Source: Synaphobranchus kaupii (taxonomy: Eukaryota > Chordata > Actinopteri > Anguilliformes > Synaphobranchidae). Taken from it: a DNA stretch of 64,000 nt. Each line of letters begins with the position of its first letter. Positions within the stretch are counted from its first letter, which is position 1. The notes beneath the pieces were generated by a model. The model ran no database searches and was not told the DNA's origin. It saw only the letters and a program-made list of their open reading frames with translations. The stretch spans positions 108,323,097-108,387,096 of the forward strand of contig CM056376.1 of NCBI GenBank assembly GCA_029718625.1, given 5' to 3'. Positions 11,816 to 24,210 of this stretch are shown piece by piece. The position numbers were made by a program, and so were the translations under genes.

Positions 11816-13464
11816 AGGCCGGCATGATCATAATAACCTAAGCCCTGTATTCAATCAAAATGTGTGACTAACAATTTAAATAATTAATAACAATTATTTA
11901 TTCTGTTTACTTCACAAATACAGTTTTCAGCAATTGCAGATTTCAGCAATCAGGACCAGCTAACTCACCATGGGACTGCAATGCTTGTGAGTCAAAGTTA
12001 AGGACAAATGCTGTTTGAAAGTAAGGCCGTAGTCAGCAAGACACTGGTAAATAACACCTGGAACCACAGGCACTGTTTAATTAAACCATGCCCATGTTCA
12101 TTGTGAGTTCAGGGCTGTAACACAGAACATTCCAGCATTCTTTATGTCACTTGCTACATTCAGGTATGGGGGGTTTGAACAGAATTAAAAAAATTCAGAA
12201 TTGTCTTTATTATTCATATGTTTTGATTTGGTTGCTATTTTATATTATAATTATTATCATTATTAATAAAGAAATGGGCAAAAAGGACATTTGATTATGG
12301 ACAGCCTTTATAGCAACATGTGGTTGGAGTCCATCGGCTAATGGTTTACCTTTTTCTCTCTCGCTCTCTCTGTGGTTGAAATTATTTTAAGTACACAGTT
12401 TTTCGAAAATTTTCATGAGGAGCTGCTAATTAGACAAGTTATGCAACCCCAGACCACACACAGACTGAGAATAGTTGGACCTGCTGTACAGAAAGCTGGC
12501 TGTGTCCAAACTCGCCAATGCCTCCCGTTGCATTAGTAGGCCTTAAGGAAGTTTAAAAGCATTTCAATCAATGAGATGGACTTGGCTAATGGCTCCCTTT
12601 CAGGAAAGAAAGTAAAAGATATGTTTTCATTTGGGAAATAAATTACAGCTTGGCCACGAATTAATGAATTTGTGGAAGAAGAAAGCTTTTGAAAGGTCTA
12701 AGTACTAAATATGATTTTAGCATTGCATGTTTACAATAGCCTATCATTGCCATTGTCAATGGTGTCATTCACTAATGTCATTCACTAATTTATTTGGGAA
12801 ACACAAGTATTATTCGATGAGGCAGTAAAACGTTATTTGGTGGAATTTGTTTGTTGCATTTCCATGGTTTCCAGGGTAACTGCACTAGGGAAGTAACTGA
12901 AAAGAAGCCAATGACTGAATCTAACCATTTTGTACCACTTTGTACCAACATTATATTATTCCACATACCTGTTATTATTGTACATAAATTTTATTGTACC
13001 ATATCGTTGTGGTATTACTATATTCTCTACACATTATGATGTTACTGTATTAACAGTGCAATATTTCAACATGTAACAGTATGATAGTACTGTATATAAT
13101 AGTGAGATACTATGACCATATGATAGTGTTGTGTGTACCAGGTATATTTTTGCACTGTTACACTATTTTATGAATAGTGCCTTGCTGTATAAGCATCAAT
13201 GTCCTTCCCATTCTTGACTTGATAACGCTTCCATAAAGCATCCAACGTAGTTGCAAATCAACAGACAGAGTGCAGACAGTTCTGATATTCAACCTTGAGG
13301 AGGAAGGGCATCTGGACTGACTGGGAGAGGTGGTCATCATTTGCAAGGCTTATTATGCTATCAAAAACATAATATGTAAAACATAATAATTGGAACCACA
13401 GTCTTAACAAACCTCTGTTTCCAAGGGAGATTCTACAACAGGTAAATTGCTGAATGAATTAATT
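11816..13464. other. AT-rich single-copy stretch
   Basis: No gene recognised. Bases 12360-12720 are repeat-free with TAATTA/AATTAATGAATT-type words and could be a conserved non-coding element. Bases 12950-13160 are rich in short TACTATA/TGTAC inverted words and may be a decayed AT-rich MITE. Confidence 0.4.
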
Positions 13465-13510
13465 ATGATGATGATGATGATGATGATGATGATGGCGATT
13501 ATTATTATTA
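13465..13510. repeat. (ATG)n followed by (ATT)n microsatellite
   Basis: About ten ATG triplets, a GGCG break, then a short ATT run. Confidence 0.95.
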
Positions 13511-16500
13511 ACAGGAACTATAGTAGTAATCATAATAATCATAATGCATGTGAGTTTGAAATATTGTGCATTTCACCATGTCACATTTCAAAATGTTCTT
13601 TCTTTTTTTCCCCAGAAATGGAAATATTCTTCTGCGTATTATACTTTAGATTCCATCTGAGGCATTAGACTGCTCTGACATTTCTAATACAGAGAAGAAT
13701 GGGAAAAGTCTCTGTTCATTAGCTGATGTTGTTGGGAAGGGTTTGAGACAATGCAAGGGGCCTCAGTGTGAACAGGTTATAAATAATTTCTTGAGAGCTG
13801 AGGAGTTTTAAAATACCTGCCGTCTCTGGGTGTCTGAGCTACGAGAGAGCATGATATTTAATTATTTGAATGAGGTAAATCATCCTTTACTGTCTCCTTA
13901 TTTTCATTTATTTACTTTAATGGCTTTTCCCCCCACGTAGCTCCAAATAATATTTCGATTTCATATCATTTTATGCAGCGAGAATTTTAATTTTTAGACT
14001 TCCAAGAAAATAAATGAATCAGATTTGTAGCTCCTTTACTAGGCTCTTTTCTGCCTTCAGTAATTAATTGCAATTTAGTGCAAATTAAAGTATACTTTTT
14101 CATTGTGCTGTGCAACTACTATGGTTACAATAATTCAATCAAGACAAGATTGATGGCATTCTTGGCCCTATGCCTTATTAACTAAATACTTTTCAGAAAT
14201 GAGCAAGCTAGAAATGTAAAGTTGGATAAGCAACCAATGAATAAATACATATGTTTACATAATATTAGGACAGTTATTATATAATTAGGACAATATTCTG
14301 TAATTATACATAATCAAATCTCACATTTATGATGTGGTCCGAAAAAAACTATTTGTAACGCAGTATATATCCATTGCAGCGAGTAATTGCTACATGGTTA
14401 TTTATGAACATTTTTTGTCACACAGTGAGACAAAATAAATGAATGCATAAAACTTACATGGAAGAGAAAATAATAAATACAAAAAACATATCCATCATAC
14501 ATTCCGTATCAAAGCCCCCTGGCAGTGTGGTGTACTGACCTGAGGAAATCCAAAATGTTTCAGTTTAATCAGAATTAGAATAAGGTCTATCTCTATGTGA
14601 AAGAGGGAAAAAGCAGATCTCATCATGTCCTTGAATGGTAAAATTTGTACCCATAGTGTGTGTGTCCTCAGCTGACAACTGAATTCAATCATAATCACTT
14701 TGCTACTTTTATGACAAATGCTGTTCAATCAAACAAGGTTTAAGGTCAGCCATATTCAATAAAACCAACATTGTTCTGACAAGGATGGCTGCGAGAAGGA
14801 ACAGCCTTGAAGGACCAAAGATCCAGTCTTTGTGTGTGCACATACAGAAGTACATGTGTATCACCGCCTATTTGTAACATTATACTAGTGCTTCGTGATC
14901 AGAGGCATGTCTAACAATAACCCTAAATCCATAGGAATCCTCATCTATAGCAGTGGATTTTTAAAAAAAATCTGATGTCACACAGTATGCCGTATGCTGT
15001 TATTAAGCATATACCTTGTACAGCATACTCATTAACATGAGATTGTGTTTCTTATGTCATTGTCTAATAATAAATAGCAGGCATTTGTCAAAGAATGCAA
15101 GACATCATGAAGAATGACAGGCTAGATTCCTCAAAGAAGACTTGAGGCATGTTGTCACTTGACATAATGTCAAGAGGCAACCAAAATTTGGGAATACCTA
15201 CAGTGTATATGAATGGCTTATAAACACCTCATTGTCCTTAATAATACTTATGAATTACGGGATGCTTGCTGGTAGACAAAACAATGTAAAGTGTTACAAC
15301 ATAGAAATGAAATAAACTAATAATAATAGTAATCCAATGCTGTACGTTCATGATTGTGATGTGTAGAGATTTGTACAGCGGTTACTGCCTCATACAATAA
15401 ATCACAATCTTGTGACAAGAAGTTTGGCATCCATTCATCCAATCAGCATACAATAACACCTGCCTTTGACTGACTGATGCATTCAGCTATTTCAGGAATG
15501 TTATCTAAAAATTAAGCAACCGTTTTTCTCTTGAGGTTGAAATTATATTGACGTGCATGGGAATCTTGGTGTGGGCGAAATGTGTCAGATGGGAATATTA
15601 TGCTGATTTTTGTCTTGGAATTTGATTATTGTGAGTATGAAAGGCAACAGGATGGCTCCTAATTAGGAAAAACACATGTGAAATTAGAGTTAGTGTACAT
15701 GAACCATTTGAGTTCCATAAATGCAAGGTCAGGTTTGAGGTTACGTTTTGACCTGGGGGGCGAACCTCTAGGGTATGGTTGAGGGATAAGTTGCGGTTAT
15801 GTGTTATTAAAAAAATATTACTATGGGAAGCTGTTGTTTACTAGATGTATTTACAATGCACTGCTATTCAAGAAATTGCTTGCATTTCCCTCATCACCGT
15901 TTATTACCATTATAATAAGAGGAAATAGTGTTGGGAATTCACCAAAACATTGTTTTCTAATTATAACTTGGCATGTCTATTATACAGTTGTGTCGTTTTA
16001 ATCTGGAAAATGCAGTAATGGTGTTGCATAATAAAACACATGCTGGGATAATGAAATAAATTTTGCGACACACTGTGGAACTTTAAATTAGTGCAAGCAA
16101 GGTGAGTCCTATAGTCTAGAAATGCATTGCAAAGCACAGTGCAGCGCTTCTCTAAACCTCTGCAAACAAAGATGTGACTAAATTATTATCAATTTCCGAT
16201 CAGCATGGTGGAAATAGTTCTGAAAAGTAGGTCAAAGTAAAAAAAAAGAAAACAAAGTTACCCTTAATATCAGTCACGGTCCCTCAGGTTATCAAAACAT
16301 TAGAACACTAGAAAGTCAGCAAGCATATAGGATGACCATTTGCCATCAGTTTCCCCCAGCCTTGCTAGCTCTCCTGTAGTACACTGTGGGGTTTGTTGCG
16401 TGCATAACTGCCACTGCCTCATGGGTGGACGTATCAATGCGTGCGCTTCAGGTGCAGTGCACTCTTTGCTGTTGCATTCAGTAGTGTAGTGTGGTATAGC

Positions 16501-17225
16501 GGAATCACCAGTGCAATATCAGGTCCCAAATGGGAGAAACAGGATATCGAACGAGGCTAGTGTGAAAGGCTAGTAGTCAGAAGATCTGGCAGTGATGCTA
16601 GTGCTCATTCAGGACATTTTGCTAATACATGTGGAATGAAGGACAGATGGGGCAGGGAAAAGAGGAAGGGCTTTGGGGGAGGTTAGCCACACCTCACCAG
16701 TTCACTTACTGTTTGAGCCCCGTTAGTGTCGGGCTTGGCTAGCTTCACGGCACCATCGGGTCATACACGGAGGTGGTGTGGGTGTTCCAGACCTGATGCC
16801 GTGGGGGGCGGGGATACACCGGCTGCACAAGTCAGTCAGGTGTTTCCAAAAAACTGCTCCATTTCCGTACTACTGAGAATTATAATGAAATCTATTTCCT
16901 CCACTACATTAACTCCCTCCTCTCCCTTCCTGTCTTTCTCTCTCTCTATTCTTCTCTTTTTTTTTTCTCAGTCCTTGGTTTTCTCTCTCTTTTTGCATCG
17001 GCCTTTCCCTGCTTGTCAAAAACGTGGCACTTACAATGCACCAGATAAGTTAAAAGTCCACACTGTGCTGCCATTTCTACCGTTTATATTATGTACAATG
17101 TTTTTGTCATTCAATCTGTTAAATGCTGCATCCTCTACGGCACGTTGGGCATTATGGCTGAACTTTTGGCGGGAAAGGACTTTTCTCCCCCTGCCGAACG
17201 CACCAAAGAATCTGGAAACATTTAA
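13511..17225. other. Single-copy AT-rich non-coding DNA
   Basis: No exon or RNA gene recognised. The block 13770-14110 is repeat-free with many ATTTAATTATTT and TAATTAATTG words (homeodomain-type cores) and is a candidate conserved non-coding element. A 167-codon frame at 16726-17229 runs through CT-rich low-complexity DNA and has no domain I recognise. Confidence 0.4.
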
Positions 17226-18990
17226 ATGAGCGACATGTCCTTGTGAAGTTGCTAAAGATACTGATCAGTGCTTGAGACTTCTCTTCATCTATTACCCATC
17301 GTTTTCTGCATGTGCATGTATTGATCTGATGGTCTGCTCTGATGTCAATAGGTTGCTAAAATTGGATGGTAACCCTCACGCAAGCATCCCACCGATGGAT
17401 GCAAAGACATGGCCAGAGGGGAGGCTTTTATGTTTTGAACTTTGCTAACCATGGGTGATTAATGCCATGGTGATACAAATGGATTTTTGGATGTAAAAAC
17501 AAAGCAGATTATTTTAATTGAAAAAAAAGAAGGAAAATCTCCCTTCAGAAGTTTGGCTGGACATTGTGAAGGTCCCAACATCATGATTCCCTATTCATAA
17601 CGATGCATGAATAGAGCTGCAAACATAAAACAATAAATACAATTTATTCCATAATGTCCATACACAAGCACACACGCATGCACATACACACAACATACAT
17701 ACAAACACGCAAACACACAAATATGCTCAGGCAATACTGGGTCCTCTAGACTGTTGGATTTGGGAAGTATCACATCTTTCTCCTGGTTGTGTGACTGTAA
17801 ACAGGTAGACACTCAGTCTCTGACTAAAGTACATGAATGGCCTAAATCCCCAGACTCACTATAGCCTTGAGCGATCAGAGTAAGGGCCATTGGATGATGT
17901 TATCAAATTGTCAGGGTATTTTTAAACAAGTGTGTTTTGACAAACAATATATATTTCTCCACATATTTCTGCCCGCTATTGCCTTGTTTACAGCCAGAAA
18001 GGATTGTTGCCTAATTGAAACATTTTATCTAGAGTTTTGTTTTGTTTTCAACAACCTTGTGTAATTCATTTTCAAGAGGAAAAGTATCCTCGCTGAGCTG
18101 TTGTTGAATTTGGAAACTTACTCAATGTTTCTGCACAAAACACATGGCTACAATAGACATTTTGCTTGATAGGGACCATTTTGTAAACAAGACCAATAAA
18201 ATCCAACGATAGAGACTCTATACTTGTTTTCAAATACATCCCCCGGAGCCCCGGGGAAAAAAAGTTTAAATATTTAAAATGTCTTGGATGAGAAAAACAT
18301 GTTGCATTGAAAATATTTTCAAAAATATTATTTATTTATTTGTAAAGAATGTCCCTTTCAGAGTAGGTTTCAGCATACTGTAATATATGGTTCTTGAGAT
18401 TTAGACCAGAGACTCATGTCCCCTGTTTCCAGACCTAACAACGAATTTCCAGGTCTAAGAAGGATATACTGTAACTCACTCATATTGCGTATAGCCAGTG
18501 TCGATTGAATATAGAAAATAACCAAAAAAAGCTGCATTTATATGAATTGCTTATCATATTAAGTCATTTTCTTTCAATGATCTCATACCACAACAAAAGA
18601 GAATAACTGACATAATGGCTGTTTTGGTCTGACTTCCTTATTGTCATTGTCCATGTCCGAAGCGCTGCTCTCACAACAATGTGATTTATGAAACCGTTCT
18701 CTCTCCAAATTGGAAGCACAAATTAAAACCCTTAACGCCGCTTGTTTTGTCACAGTAACGCAACCTTTCGGATGCAGCTCACAGGGCCTTTCTCTCACTC
18801 ATAGCTTCTCGTAAGACCTGGGAAAAACACTTTTATTTTTTTCATGTATTTTTCCCCCCTTAGACATGTTATTATGTCCGACGGAATACCTTTTCTCATT
18901 ATTCGTTTCTCATCTCGGAATCTCCAGAAATAACACTGAGGACACACCCCTCACAAGCCTGCCAAATGTCCTCCAAATTAAATTCCTGAA
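17226..18990. other. Single-copy non-coding DNA
   Basis: A degenerate CA-rich patch lies at 17655-17725. The segment 18560-18810 has balanced composition and TGACATAATGG and ATTGTCATTGT words, and could be a regulatory element. No coding evidence. Confidence 0.4.
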
Positions 18991-18998
18991 AATCTGTT

Positions 18999-19002
<4 letters not shown>

Positions 19003-19046
<44 letters not shown>

Positions 19047-19216
19047 TGTGTGCGTGTGTGTGTGTCTGTCTGTCTGTGTATGAGTATGCGTGTGTGTGTG
19101 TGTGTCTGTCTGTGTGTGTGTGTATGTGTGTGTGTGCGTGTGTGTGTGCGTGTGTGTGTGTGTGTGCGTGTGTGTGTGTGTGCGTGTGTGTGTGTCTGTC
19201 TGTCTGTGTATGAGTA

Positions 19217-19253
<37 letters not shown>

Positions 19254-19284
19254 CTGTCTGTCTGTGTATGAGTATGCGTGTGTG

Positions 19285-19329
<45 letters not shown>

Positions 19330-19374
19330 ATCTGTCTGTCTGTGTATGAGTATGCGTGTGTGCGTGTGTGTGTT

Positions 19375-19416
<42 letters not shown>

Positions 19417-19452
19417 TGTGTGCGTGTGTGTCTGTCTGTCTGTGTATGAGTA

Positions 19453-19489
<37 letters not shown>

Positions 19490-19596
19490 CTGTCTGTCTG
19501 TGTATGAATATGCGTGTGTGCGTGTATGTGTGTGTGTGTGTGTGTGTGCGTATCTGTCTGTCTGTGTATGAGTATGCGTGTGTGCGTGTGTGTGTT

Positions 19597-19629
<33 letters not shown>

Positions 19630-19677
19630 CTGTCTGTCTGTGTATGAGTATGCGTGTGTGCGTGTGTGTGTGTGTGT

Positions 19678-19720
<43 letters not shown>

Positions 19721-19750
19721 TGTCTGTCTGTGTATGAGTATGCGTGTGTG

Positions 19751-19789
<39 letters not shown>

Positions 19790-19834
19790 ATCTGACTGTC
19801 TGTGTATGAGTATGCGTGTGTGCGTGTGTGTGTT

Positions 19835-19865
<31 letters not shown>

Positions 19866-19907
19866 CTGTCTGTCTGTGTATGAGTATGCGTGTGTGTGTG
19901 TGTGTGT

Positions 19908-19949
<42 letters not shown>

Positions 19950-20015
19950 CTGTCTGTCTGTGTATGAGTATGCGTGTGTGCGTGTGTGTGTTTGTTTGTG
20001 TGTGTGTGTGTGTCT
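19003..20015. repeat. Compound GT minisatellite, ~1 kb
   Basis: Tracts of (TG)n are separated by a fixed cassette: two or three CTGT units followed by GTATGAGTATGCG. The TGAGTATGCG core (one copy TGAATATGCG) starts near 19081, 19211, 19269, 19347, 19447, 19505, 19569, 19645, 19735, 19807, 19881 and 19965, that is 12 copies spaced 58-130 bases apart. After the cassette the array follows either a GCGTGTATG variant or a GTTTGTTTG variant. It therefore has higher-order structure beyond a dinucleotide run. The long reading frames on both strands (up to 455 codons of His/Thr or Val/Cys) are artefacts. Confidence 0.97.
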
Positions 20016-20790
20016 ATGCACATCCACTGAATTGCGGAGCCGGTGGCCGAATGACATCCACCCCCGCTCGGAGTGAACTCTCGTAAAGGGCACTTGCATA
20101 ACTTCCACACAACCTGACCTTTATAAAAAAAACTCTTCAGCAGAGGTGAGAGACACAAGTGAAGCATCAGATTGTAATGAATCACACGGCTCTTTTTGGC
20201 TTTTCTTTTTGTTTTCACACCTCTTTGAAAGGCCATTATTGTGATGACAGGAACGAGAGGATCCATTCGACTGTGTACCTTGCGTGATCTAAATTCACCT
20301 AATCTGAACTAAGTGAACCTTACAGGTCAGGGCAGCTAAAATACAGTCATGTTTCACTGGGCAGTGTACATACACCTAAACATAATTAAATTAATGCATC
20401 AATTGAGTCTGTTCTTCCCATTAAAAATCCTACGCACCAATAATCCCCAAATTCCAGGATGGTTTTCTCTTTCATGCTACAGATTTTATTGCAGATGGTC
20501 AGCTGCTACCTTTCTTGATTATGCTTAACTACAGGAGATTCCAGTCTGTAAAATATGTTTCCAGCGTTTCCACACATCCATTAAATCTGTATTGAACTTG
20601 GTCACACCCCCTCAACAATGTTCATAATATGTCTTAATTTGAAATGTTTCCGATTCAAAGAAAGGGAGTGTGAACTATCAACGTTAAATACATGGAGCTG
20701 CGCATCTGGTGGGTCACTGATAATGAGTGTTCATACACAGCTATGAGGTAATATCCATATACAGTTTTGAATATACTAGTGTGTGTCTAG
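20016..20790. other. Single-copy non-coding DNA
   Basis: No gene recognised. The GC-richer edge of the GT array (20030-20090) holds several CpGs but no motif I can name. Confidence 0.45.
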
Positions 20791-20791
20791 G

Positions 20792-20831
<40 letters not shown>
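20791..20831. repeat. (GT)n microsatellite
   Basis: About 20 GT units with one GC interruption near the start. Confidence 0.96.
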
Positions 20832-20832
<1 letters not shown>

Positions 20833-21724
20833 TATGTAGACAAAACAGGAGATTATTTTCATGCAGATGCTGAAAGCAGCCACCATGCACATTGGATGAG
20901 CCAGTAAACTTCACAAGGTAGCAGGTAATGATAATAGCCTAGCAACAAAGGGCCTGTTGCTGCTGGAGAGTTCTGCTTTCCGGGCGTTCATGAATTATCA
21001 GTTATGGGTCCCTCCCCCCCTCCTCCTCCTCCTCATGTGGTAAAAGACAAATCCTTGTCTTGATTACAGCGAGGTGAAGAAAAGAGAGTGGGTAGAAAAG
21101 TTTGTGGTTTCCCAGAAATGTAACTTTTCATACTGTGTCTCTCTGGACTTCAATTAATTTATTATAACAATGCTCGAGCTTTGGTACATCGTAATTGCAA
21201 CACTGCTCATCCTCCTCCTCGTTCACTGTGCCAGTCACTTCATTATCACTAGCAAAAACTCTTTCACATAAGTGTAACTTTGGTCTAGAGAGGGGAGAAA
21301 AAAAAACTGTTGTGCAGTGCTAGATCACAAGAATACAACTTGTGAGGGAACCTTTCCGCAGATATTTAATCACTATATTTTTTTTTTTTGTTTTGGAATT
21401 TTTCAGGTTCTCAAGTTTTTCCACTAGTTGTCAAATTCTTCAGCAGCTATCCTGAATATAAATATGACTATGATATACATCTATGAACCTCCTGTAAATG
21501 AGGTGTGCTTTCATCTGAGATATGTTAGTTTATGTACATAATTTAAAACTGTCATGAAATTGAAGATCTCTGGATGAGGCTACACACTTTTCGATGCGGA
21601 CTTGTTAAGCGCTAATCACAAGTGCATCACTGAACACACACAGACTGCAAAAAGGTAGCAAAAAGGAAAAAGTTGTTCACCAGGTCAAAGTTCATGTAGA
21701 GTAACCAGACATGCTGTGCATGTA
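20832..21724. other. Single-copy non-coding DNA
   Basis: No gene recognised. A short (CCT)n run lies near 21020. Confidence 0.45.
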
Positions 21725-21865
21725 CATTTCAGTATTTAGCAGATGTTCTTATCTAGAGTGACTTGCATAGCTTACATTGTTTTACATGCTGTCCATATAT
21801 TTATTTTACTGAAGCAATTTGGTGTTAAGTATCTTTGGTCAAGGGTGCAGTGCCTGACATAAAAA
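21725..21865 (-). mobile_element. L2-type LINE/SINE 3' tail, reversed
   Basis: TTTAGCAGATGTTCTTATCTAG, GAGTGACTTGCATAG and GTTAAGTATCTTTGGTCAAGG follow the order of a very common fish interspersed repeat (reverse complement of the ...GAGCGTCTGCTAAAT tail). It is diverged and lacks the body of the element. Confidence 0.6.
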
Positions 21866-22262
21866 TTGAATTTGAAAATACAAAGAAAGACAGCCAGACA
21901 GACAAGCAGAAGGAATATTTGTACGGAAGGCTACATTAGTGATTCCCCCCTCACGATCCCCCAACCCCCAATGGCATGTTCCAGTGTCATTGGCTCGTAA
22001 AAGTTTCTAGCGCACCAGTTAATGAGTCCGGGAGGATCTCTGCCAAACGTCCCGTTGTTTTCATTACTGCTATTGCCTGGGATTCACAGGGCGATCGTTT
22101 TCACAAACCATGGATTCATATTTAAATGACGGTTTTCTCAAGTGCACAATTATACCCGTAACCCCCCTCCCCCATCCCACCTCCCTAGATTTCCCCATTC
22201 AGTCTCAGTGACTGACCATGTGAACATCAGTATCACAACTAATATAATGAAAATTAATTCAC
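21866..22262. other. Single-copy non-coding DNA
   Basis: Bases 21980-22140 are repeat-free with GATCGTTTTC and ATTTAAATGACGG words and might be a conserved element. No coding evidence. Confidence 0.3.
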
Positions 22263-22318
22263 TGCAAATCACAGGTTATGGGATGGTTAGGCACACTGGT
22301 AATGAATGCTTAACCTGT

Positions 22319-22404
<86 letters not shown>

Positions 22405-22490
22405 TGTGTGTGCGTATGCGAGTGTGCGTGTGCAAATCACAGATTATGGGATGGTTAGGCACACTGGTAATGAATGCCTAACCTGTGTGT

Positions 22491-22564
<74 letters not shown>

Positions 22565-22613
22565 CACAGATTATGGGATGGTTAGGCAAACTGGTAATGA
22601 ATGCCTAACATGT

Positions 22614-22650
<37 letters not shown>

Positions 22651-22654
22651 GTGT
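22263..22654. repeat. Minisatellite: 55-bp unit plus GT tract, three copies
   Basis: The unit AAATCACAGATTATGGGATG...GGTAATGAATGCCTAAC occurs at about 22265, 22434 and 22560, each followed directly by a long (GT)n tract of different length. The three unit copies differ at only a few positions. Array growth therefore copied the unit together with its microsatellite. Confidence 0.95.
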
Positions 22655-22742
22655 AAATTTATAACTGCCATTTGTAAGTGCATTAACCTAGGAACAAATA
22701 TTGTCTATGCTTATGTTATATCTTATTTATAGGTCATAATTC

Positions 22743-23081
22743 AGTAACACTTCATTTGAAGGGTCCTTCATAAGAGTTATATAACTTCTTCCTATGCACT
22801 ACATAGTATATTCATAAGCACTACATAAACATTCAAGTGACATGACCATGACTTACCAAGTGCAATGACATGAGATCACTATGCCAAGTATGTTATTTCA
22901 CTTGGTATGTCATGGTAATGTCACTTGCTGCATCAATGTTGACATAACACACCATCTGCCTATTTGCAGTCATTGACATAAGCACTTGTGAATGTTTATG
23001 CAGTGCTTATGAATATGCTATGTAGTGCAAATGAAAAAGTTATATAGCTCTTATGAACGACCCTTCAAATGAAGTGTTACT
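22743..23081. mobile_element. Palindromic MITE, copy 1
   Basis: The 339-bp element begins AGTAACACTTCATTTGAAGGG and ends with its reverse complement. The inverted arms continue for about 100 bases each (CATAAGAG, TATATAACTT, GCACTACATAG, ATTCATAAGCACT, CATAAACATTCA in both). The centre is a less symmetric GACATNAC/CACTTG-rich segment. No reading frame. It fits a non-autonomous DNA transposon of a type abundant in fish; the superfamily is not assigned because no target duplication is clear. Confidence 0.8.
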
Positions 23082-23727
23082 CATAATTATTATATTATGC
23101 CTTATTTTGTGACTGTTGAAATATGGCAATCTACATGTGCATCTACCCAGAGACTATTTGCCTGTGCATATTTTCCAGTTTATTATAATAATCATTATAT
23201 TGTGCAACCCTGTTGTATTTTCACTCTGAAAAGCAAATTTACTTTTTCCTCCATTGTCATTGATTACAACACATCATTGTACAAATACAATAGGTTGAAA
23301 CAAAAAATTATAAATTATATGCACGGATGTTCATAGCATGTATTTTCTCTGTTGCCTTCATAGACCAAAGACCTGTTTTCATGAACCAAACAACAGCACT
23401 TGATCTGGAGCTAGGGCACTTTGTCAATAAACTTATTTGATGTGCTATTGGGCACCACAGTATGTGATACAGTTCTTCATTAGGGATAAGCCAGTGGCAA
23501 GTGAGCCTGACTTCAGTACAGGAAGGCCCACAGAAAAAGAGCCAAACCCACAACCAAAATGGTTCAGTTGTGATCATTGTGTCCACGTTTTGATCATTTT
23601 TAAATATGGACTGTTACTGTAAAAAACCTAAAATGCAAAACCTGACCATGGTCTATGATTTAAAAACAAAAACAAAAAAATAATTTAAATAAAAGTTTTT
23701 TTTTTTTTTAAACATTTTATATGAATT
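23082..23727. other. Non-coding stretch
   Basis: Only short frames (23097-23586 on both strands) without recognisable domains. Confidence 0.4.
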
Positions 23728-23960
23728 GTCATTCATAAGAGTTACAGTATATAAGTCCTTTATAAACACAACATAGCACCTTCATAAGCACTGCATAGAT
23801 ATCCATAAATGCTTATGTCAATAATCGCAAATAGGCACATGGTCTGTGTCACTCGGCATGTTATGTTTACTGTAATCACTTATTGCATCAGTGGTGACAT
23901 ACATAAGCATTTATGAATGTTTTTGCTGCACTTATGACGATGTTTGCTGCTATGTGCTGC
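23728..23960. mobile_element. Palindromic MITE, decayed copy 2 (opposite orientation)
   Basis: Shares CATAAGAGTTA, CATAAGCACTGCATAGATAT, AAATGCTTATGTCAAT and a central CAAATAGGCACATGGTCTGTG with copy 1, the centre reading in the opposite direction. The outermost AGTAACACTTC ends are lost. The arms still pair with each other in the interior. Confidence 0.65.
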
Positions 23961-24149
23961 ATCGTTGGGATGATGTTATGGGTATAGCTGTATAAAGAGA
24001 GGCTTTTTTTAGTGGTATAATAGACAGCCAGACAGCCACAACAATACAAACTATTGTTTGTTAGGGCAACATTACAATTATTGATTATAAATCTGTGCCT
24101 TCTTGGTGATGTTACACACTAGTATTACTGAGACTAACACTGATGTTCT

Positions 24150-24210
24150 CTACTTTTGTAAGTTGCTCTTGATAAGAGTGTCTGCAGTGTTAAGTGATTA
24201 TAATGCAATA
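24150..24210 (+). mobile_element. L2-type LINE/SINE 3' tail fragment
   Basis: TGTAAGTTGCTCTTGATAAG then AGTGTCTGCAGTG and TATAATGCAATAT follow the fish L2/SINE tail order. Old and short. Confidence 0.6.

Noticed and set aside
10369..11827. Several plus-strand frames of 62-93 codons
   Set aside because: They lie in the solo LTR and reflect its low stop-codon density on that strand.
16726..17229. 167-codon plus-strand frame
   Set aside because: Runs through CT-rich low-complexity DNA, has no recognisable domain, and no splice or start context supports a gene.
18899..20266. 455-codon and 376-codon minus-strand frames rich in His and Thr
   Set aside because: They are translations of the CA/GT array. 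All frames stay open because the repeat lacks stop codons.
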